From NCBI RefSeq assembly GCF_003473485.1, contig NC_053046.1, forward strand, positions 43,485,832 through 43,549,831: a stretch of DNA of 64,000 nucleotides, in the 5' to 3' direction. Within the stretch, counting starts at the first letter, position 1, and the number at the start of each line of letters is the position of its first letter. The notes beneath the pieces were generated by a model. The model saw nothing but the letters and a program-made list of their open reading frames with translations, did no database searches and was not told the DNA's origin. This stretch comes from Medicago truncatula (lineage: Eukaryota > Streptophyta > Magnoliopsida > Fabales > Fabaceae). Position numbers and translations under genes: made by a program. Of this stretch, positions 57,701 to 64,000 are shown in pieces.

Positions 57701-58924
57701 AAAATGTGTGCTAGAATTTCATGCGCTAATTAGTTTTAAATTTTGTATGCATTTCAGAGTCTACATCCGATGGCTGAATATCATGCTGCTGCAAGAGCAG
57801 TTGGAGGATGTCCTATTTATGTCAGGTAATGATTTCTTAGGATAACTTATTCTCTTTTAGCTAAAAAGCAGTCATGTAATTGTTTGTTGTCTTAGCAAGT
57901 TATGATTGATTGTCGGTTTAAAACAATTTTACGCTGATATTGCATATTCTTAAATCTTATTTTTTTTAATATTACACTCGTAACTGAATTAGATAGATGA
58001 TGTACAGTGACAAGCCCGGACACCACGACTTCAATCTTTTGAAGAAGCTTGTACTTCCTGACGGTTCTATATTAAGAGCTAAACTTCCAGGAAGACCAAC
58101 CAAGGATTGCTTATTTTCTGATCCTGCTAGAGATGGAAAGAGGTAAAGAATCCATAATTCTCTAGCTACCTAACTTTAATTACTTGACAAATTGATATAT
58201 CAGATTGTTTTTTGCTCATGGATTTTGTTATTTCAGTCTCCTAAAGATATGGAACATGAATGACTATTCTGGAGTTGTTGGGGTATTCAATTGCCAAGGA
58301 GCTGGTTGGTGCAAAGTTGGAAAGAAGAACCTTATCCACGACGAGAATCCAGGCACAGTCACTGACATCATTAGGGCTAAAGATATCGACCATTTATCGA
58401 CAGTGGCAGATGATAAATGGACAGGAGACGCCGTCATATTTTCCCATCTTCGCGGTATGTTTTAAGGCTTCACATTACACTTCTAAAAAGATTACACCAA
58501 TTTTTCTTTTGTATAATTGTTTCTTTGTTTATGATGTTTATTTGCAGGTGAAGTAGTCTATCTTCCAAAGGATGTTTCTATTCCAATTACCATGAAATCC
58601 CGAGAATATGAACTTTTTACGATAGTCCCTGTGAAGGAATTACCAAATGGAGTCAAATTTGCGCCTATTGGTTTAATCAAGATGTTCAATTCAGGAGGGG
58701 CTGTCAAAGAGTTTAGTTCTGGATTTAACGGAGTTGCAAATGTTTCCATGAAAGTGCGCGGGTGTGGCCTATTTGGTGCTTATTCATCAGCTCAGCCAAA
58801 GTTGATTACTGTTGATTCAGAAGAGGTGGAATTCAGTTACGAGGAAGAATCAGGATTGGTGACTATTGATTTGAGTGTGCCGGAGAAAGAGTTATATCAA
58901 TGGAACATTTCTATTGATTTATAA
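54786..58924 (+). CDS. RFS1: Probable galactinol-sucrose galactosyltransferase (raffinose synthase family, GH36), 13 exons, 760 aa
   Basis: The exons join in phase: 54786-54976, 55321-55586, 55751-55841, 56218-56266, 56351-56442, 56548-56655, 56760-56894, 57005-57415, 57515-57656, 57758-57825, 58008-58142, 58237-58454 and 58548-58924. The start [19 protein letters not shown] and the whole sequence agree with the Arabidopsis RFS1/SIP1 class. The GH36 catalytic core is intact: [22 protein letters not shown], the nucleophile Asp in DGVKVDVQN, and the acid/base Asp in [16 protein letters not shown]. Raffinose synthases transfer galactose from galactinol to sucrose; members of this subclass may instead act as alkaline alpha-galactosidases, so substrate choice is not settled by sequence. 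No signal peptide is visible, which suggests the cytosol. All splice sites are regular and the length fits the family (about 750). A polyadenylation-type aataaa lies at 59024. A partial copy of the last exon follows. Confidence 0.93.
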
Positions 58925-59169
58925 ATCATATAATTTTAGGTTGATCATGGAAATTTGATGAGTTTATGTAGACCTGTAGCAAGAAATGTTTGTATTTTCT
59001 AGTTCTTCTAATGTATAACTAGAAATAAATGAATGAGAATCACAATCTTTTATATCAATTTTTTCACTATGACTTATTTCTGTCTCTCTGTCTCATACAG
59101 AACTTACAAGCAAAAACTTCTAAACTGTCACTATAACTCAATTGTAGTCATTGTATTTTGCTATCATAG

Positions 59170-59445
59170 TGGTATGTTTTAAGATCACATAACTAAATTC
59201 TACTTTTTTTGATATAATAATGGTTTTTTTATTTTCTTTATAATGTGTCAATTTGCAGGAGAAGTTTGTTACATAATTACATTCCAAAGAATGCATCTTT
59301 TCAAATCATGTCTAAATCAAGAGAATATGAAGTTCTCACATCAGTCCCTGTGAAGGAATTAAGAGGTGGAGTCAAATTTGCTCCTATTGGTTTGATAAAT
59401 TCGAGAGGGGGTGTCAATATCAAAGAGTTCGGTTGCTCGCTTCTG
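59170..59445 (+). pseudogene. Partial tandem copy of the RFS-type gene's last exon
   Basis: The part 59170-59260 resembles the last intron (tggtatgttttaag start, ttgcag end). The part 59261-59445 matches the start of exon 13 (KSREYEVLTSVPVKELRGG, then VKFAPIGLI). It stops within the exon at a repeat-like sequence (ggggcggttcctctc). No upstream exons exist, so it cannot encode an enzyme. Confidence 0.8.
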
Positions 59446-59449
59446 AAAC

Positions 59450-60265
59450 CAGGGGCGGTTCCTCTCAAGAGGATGGGGTAGCCTTTGCTACCCAAAAAAA
59501 ATAAATTATTCTTGAATTGGTTGTATAAAATTACATTTAGCTACTCCAAATAATAAATATTGAGCTACCCCAAATAAACTTGGTTTGTCGAAAATTAGCA
59601 TAAATAAGAAAAAAAAATTGCTACATGATTGACAGATATATTTATACGGATTTGATTGATACTTTCTGTCTCAATAACAACTATAGATAGACAATATTTC
59701 AACAACAATAGTTATAAACAGATTAAAAGGACAATAAGTTTTTGAAAATAACTTGTTTGTTTACATTGAAAAACATTAATAATCTATTTATTAAACAGTC
59801 AATTATGGATAAAATTGACTTCATAAAATACGTTTTGCCCAAATTTTTTAAATATTTTTGTCAATTTTATTTCATTTGTTGTTGCTATGATTTACACTTC
59901 ATATAAGTAAAAATTGTTGTGATTTTTTTTACATAATGGTTAAGTTTTAAATTAAATTTGTTTTTGTTATCTACGACACTCGCAATTTTTAAGTTAAATT
60001 TCCAAGATTTTATTTATTTTAGTCCTTAATTTATTGTTATAGATATTAAATGCAAGACTTAAAAACACTTTTTATTTTTTTGTAAAATTTTAAAAAGCTG
60101 AGACAAAAATTGAATAAATTTTTTGTCAGGATTAAACCTAAAAAATTATAATCTATGGAACTAGAAATATATATATTTTATCCTTAAGTTTCATATGTTG
60201 ATTTTAAATTTTTTTATTTTCTTTATTTTTAGCCTCCGCGTAGAATTTTCGCTAGCTTCGTCTCG
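59450..60265. mobile_element. Possible transposon that truncates the RFS exon copy
   Basis: The left side caggggcggttcctctcaag with a gggtagcctttgctacccaa palindrome, and the right side tagcctccgcgtagaatttt, resemble ends of a common legume repeat. The sequence between is AT-rich without coding content. Borders and class are uncertain. Confidence 0.35.
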
Positions 60266-61623
60266 GTGTGAAACCCTAACCTTGCTCATTCTGAAATCAA
60301 CTTTCAAATGTAAGTATATCATGATCGTGGTTTTATTGTCATAGATACACGCGTGGAACATGGACTGAGAAAGCTAGGGGTTTAACGTCACGTGATTATG
60401 AATCATATACTCGCGGAGGAAGTATGTTCCATTCCCTCCAAATGAATAATCTGGCATCAAAAGATAAATGTAATGTAAATTTCTTAGGTCAACGAACAAA
60501 GTATATAGATGCAATGAAATCACTTCCTCATTATTCAAGTTGATATCAAAGTCAAATTGCTACCCGAATACATGATACTGGTGCCTGGCGGGTACAAATT
60601 TGTTGTCGTCGAACATCTTAGGAGTTTTTAACGATATTTCTCTTGATCTCCCAACATATGAAAATAACATAATTATGAAGAGTAATCAATGTTTATTTTC
60701 TTCATAAATTTTACATATATGTAATGTAAGTTTTATTATAAAATTTTTGTTAACATATCGTAACCATATCGTATCTTAAATAAAAAAAAATAAAAAAAAT
60801 CACTTATCTGTATCGTATTGTACCCATTCTCACACACCTGGATTTGGGCTTAGTAACTCTGGGTTTATTGAACTGTGGTTCTCAAGGGTCTGAGTTTAAG
60901 TATACGTCGTTAATTTCGATGAGTTAATTTTACTCGTTAAAAAAGAAGTTTTAAATATGAAAAACTGAACACGCTACTAAAATTTCTGAAGTACCCTCAC
61001 AGGCCACAGCAGTGACTGAACACGCTACTGCTGCATTAGCCACGAAAGCCTGTAAGTTCATCTTCTTCACATATCTGAATTGAAAGCTTTTCTCATTCAC
61101 ATTGTAATTGAATTAATTGATCTAAATGATTTCGCTTTCGGAATGAATGAATTATATAAATAAATCAGTTTCATTCATATGATCGAGGATGTTTATGAAT
61201 CCAAATGTGAATTGTGAGTTGTTGTCATTTTTGTATTGTTGTCACAATTGCTATGTCCCTCTCTGCTATTGTTTCTGTGTAGTTTTAAATTTTTAGCTTT
61301 TGTGAATTGTGGCAAATCCAAGGCTTATTCTATTTTGCTTGAAGTTGTTGTGTTCTTTTCACAATTGTTATGGACATTCGGTTATGTTTTGTTCATATTC
61401 TGTTATGTTTGGATTTTTTGCATCAGAAAAGTAAAAATGAAGAGTATTAGTTCCGAGTCACTTATAACGTGTAGAGCATTATTTAAGGTATTTTTAAGTC
61501 ATATAGTTTAATCTTGACGATCAACTTTGTTTTTATTACAACTTAAATGTTTTGTACACAAAATGATTTGCATATTTGATTTATAAACCTTAGTTAAACC
61601 CTCAACTCAAAGTGTAGAGAGAG
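60266..61623. other. Intergenic, upstream region of COX15
   Basis: No coding exon was recognised. A stretch near 60960-61055 (cacaggccacagcagtgac, then ctgctgcattagccacgaaa) followed by gtaagttc could be a non-coding first exon of COX15, but this is a guess. Confidence 0.3.
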
Positions 61624-63972
61624 ATGTTTGGGAGAGGAGCTGTTGGATCATTTTTAAAGCGCAGCAAAGAAGCATTTTTTATTCAGAAGCTCGTAGGGAG
61701 GAACACGGCAACGGTTCCTTTCTCTCATCCTGCCATCGAACAACAATCGTTCAAGTTTTTTAACCCTTCCGTTGTTTCCACCCATTTCTTTCGTAATTTC
61801 CGATCTCATCCTATCCCGAAGGTCTGTTCTATTTTCTTTATAACCACCCTATTCTATGTATGCATTTATGTAATATATTCAATTTATGGTTTTTATTTTT
61901 AGTTTAATTGAACCCTTGGTTCTTTATTTGTTTGTCCCTCCGTCTATTGGCCCCAAAAAACAAACACTCAGTTGAACTACTTACCTAAAAGTTGGTCAGG
62001 TGATTTGAGATTCTTCCATTACTCGTTTCAGATTTTATAGTTGTGAATTTGATGACCAATTACATTCCCCCATGTTCAAAATCATGTACATATATAATTT
62101 TTGGGCATATATGCATTATATTTTTGTGAGCATGTATCTACTTTTCAATATGATGGTTATCAAATGGTGATCAAACATGAGACTGGTAGGTGAAAACTAA
62201 AATGATATCTGATTAGTCCCCATGAGCTTAGCTCAATTGGAAGTGACAATGCAATGTAATATGCAGGTTTTGGGGTTTGAACCCCGGACACCCCACTTAT
62301 TCACCTTTAAGAGGTGAATTTCTAGCCATTAGGCTACTTGACCAAAAAAAAAAAACTATCTGATTAGTAATTACATTTGTAGAAGTTTTAAACAAGAAAT
62401 GAGGATGAACATTATCTCCATGCACAATCATATATAACGGGCATTAGTATCAAAGATCATACAAAATATGTACGAGTTGCCACAATTGGGTTAGTATGAA
62501 AAGATTACTTGGGAGTTTAAATGTTCCATTTTGCCTCCATTGCTGAGAACAGACCACACGATTCAAGCAAAAATCGCAATCTAGGCATTTCATATTCCCA
62601 AATAGCAGAGGTTTCATAAATAAAAGTGATGTGTAAGACCCGATTTTCAATTTTAAACTCATATGAGATGTTATTGTTTAAAAACTTATAGTCATTGAAA
62701 TATCTTTTATATACCTTTTTTCAATAACTGGTTGTTGTGAGATGTTTATTCGAATAGATATTTATGTGTGAAATGTCAATGGTATCATGGGAAAATAGCT
62801 TCTATTGTTCATGATTTTATCACCAATGTTTTGTTTGACTGTTTCGTATGTATAGTTTGTTTAGTTCTGAGTTCTGAGAAAACAGTTGTGGTGTTCTCAG
62901 GGTCATCATGTGCCATTCACGAGGAACTTTTCTACGGTAGTGTCTGCTGGGGCCAAACATGAGGAGTTGAAGCTGCTTGTGACAGGAGGTTCTCGCGCAC
63001 AGAAGGCGGTTGGAATATGGCTATTTGGCTCTGCTGCGTGGGTGTTTAGTATGGTGGTACTTGGGGGTTTAACCAGACTCACTAGATCCGGTCTTTCAAT
63101 GACTGATTGGAAATTCACGGGTGAGTTCCCTCCTTTGACAGATGAAGCATGGTTGCAGGAGTTTGAAAAATATCAGCAGTCACCAGAATACAAGCGGTAA
63201 AGTGCAAAAATTTGTTTTAAACTTATTTTTGTAGACCTCTATTTGTTCATTAAGTCTCTTCTAAACTTGATCCCTGTAAGAAAAAAATTACCTACCTTCG
63301 TCTCATTTATTGTGCATAACTCTTATGAAAATGATTAATTGTGTTAATTTTAGTGTTAAAACTTTGTTGCACACTAGAATGAGATGGAGGGATGAGGGAG
63401 AAACTAATTAATTTGAGACAGAGAAATATTGCAAAAGAGACAACTAGAATGAGATGGAGGGATGAGGGAGAAACTAATTGTTGTTAATGCTGTAAAGATG
63501 ATAATTAGGAATATAAAATGGATAAAGATTTACCAAATTGATTGACTTTTGTAACTAACTTTCTGGAATTGTCTAAATGAACAAGCTTGTTTCTTATACA
63601 AGTAGACTGCTAGCTACAATTTCAGAATTGATTATGTAACAGTTACAAAAATCAAAGGATTGGAAGTGAATTGACACTTAGTCTGAAAAGAACTGTTGTA
63701 GTTTTGATAAATGTTGTGATAATACTTTGTTGCGCACTTCTTGCAGTGTTAACAAAGGGATGAAGATCGAAGAATTCAAGTTCATATATTGGATGGAATA
63801 TGGACATCGTATGTGGGGGAGGGCACTTGGAATTATGTTTGTTTTACCATATTCATATTTTCTCCATAAGGGGTATATCACATTGAGATTAGGACTGAGA
63901 CTCTCTGTTTTGTTTGGCCTGGGTGCCGGGCAGGGTCTCATCGGCTGGTGGATGGTTAAAAGTGGTTTAGAG
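61624..63972 (+). CDS. COX15: COX15, heme A synthase, first three exons (continues past window)
   Basis: The exons 61624-61821, 62901-63196 and 63747-63972 join in phase. The N-terminal 90 residues are basic and serine-rich (MFGRGAVGSFLKRSKEAFF), as expected for a mitochondrial presequence. The first membrane helix follows with the family signature VLGGLTRLTRSGLSMTDWKF, then EFPPLTDEAWLQEFEKYQ, and the second block EFKFIYWMEYGHRMWGRALG, whose His is a likely heme ligand. Next comes a helix with GLGAGQGLIGWWMVKSGLE. COX15 oxidises heme O to heme A for cytochrome c oxidase in the inner mitochondrial membrane. Exon 3 ends at a gttgga donor at 63973; the second half, including the other heme-binding helices, lies beyond the window. 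Confidence 0.93.
62218..62356 (+). mobile_element. tRNA-derived SINE in COX15 intron 1
   Basis: The 139-bp copy has box A (gagcttagctcaattggaag) and box B (ggggtttgaaccccgg), the tail aggctacttgacc and an A-run. It is flanked by a perfect 12-bp direct repeat, tatctgattagt, at 62206-62217 and 62357-62368. It belongs to the family at 26864, but its middle part differs. Confidence 0.9.
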
Positions 63973-64000
63973 GTTGGAGCATAAAGAAAAGAATATCTGT

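Overview
This window reads as nuclear DNA of a dicot plant, most likely a legume of the Medicago/Trifolium type. The base composition is strongly AT-rich. Introns are spliced with GT..AG and vary in length. The gene families are plant ones: subtilase, F-box with an associated-interaction tail, plant BTB protein, arabinogalactan protein, raffinose-synthase family and nuclear COX15. Space between genes is packed with plant transposons (MULE, PIF/Harbinger, Helitron, Stowaway, LINE, Copia, tRNA-derived SINEs). The species is inferred; gene identities come from reading the translations.

Layout. 1-8 kb: the last exon of a BTB gene (cut by the window start), tandem and dispersed degenerate repeats, an LTR fragment, an intact single-exon F-box gene with a SINE just upstream, and a decayed Copia element. 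8-12 kb: four consecutive foldback structures, one carrying two inverted copies of a ClpB/HSP101 N-domain fragment. 15.4-22.7 kb: a complete 11-exon subtilase whose fifth intron has swollen to 2.8 kb by stacked TE insertions, the first of them placed at the splice donor. 22.7-36 kb: SINEs, a Harbinger-like MITE, a Harbinger element nested in another TIR element, a subtilase pseudogene, and three related small one-helix membrane protein genes (62, 65 and 58 aa). The subtilase 3' half plus the small membrane gene was duplicated as a block; both copies keep the same SINE in the same intron. 36.6-41 kb: a complete four-exon BTB gene (minus), a tandem pair of Helitron-like elements and a 5'-truncated LINE. 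41.6-43 kb: a two-exon GPI-anchored arabinogalactan protein (minus). 43-54 kb: a TE-rich desert with a 494-bp tandem duplication ending in a 22-G run, a LINE fragment, an 875-bp MULE-type foldback with a perfect 10-bp target duplication, and a dead MULE transposase gene with an OTU protease domain. 54.8-59.5 kb: a complete 13-exon raffinose-synthase-family gene and a partial tandem copy of its last exon. 61.6 kb to the end: the first three exons of COX15, running off the window.

The genes do not form one pathway. The complete or apparently functional genes are the F-box, subtilase, three small membrane proteins, BTB, AGP, RFS-type galactosyltransferase and COX15. Most of the rest is transposon history, often datable by nesting. 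The items most worth following are the small membrane protein family (one member only 58 codons, easily missed), the hairpin cluster with the ClpB N-domain inverted repeat, and the MULE insertion at the subtilase splice donor.
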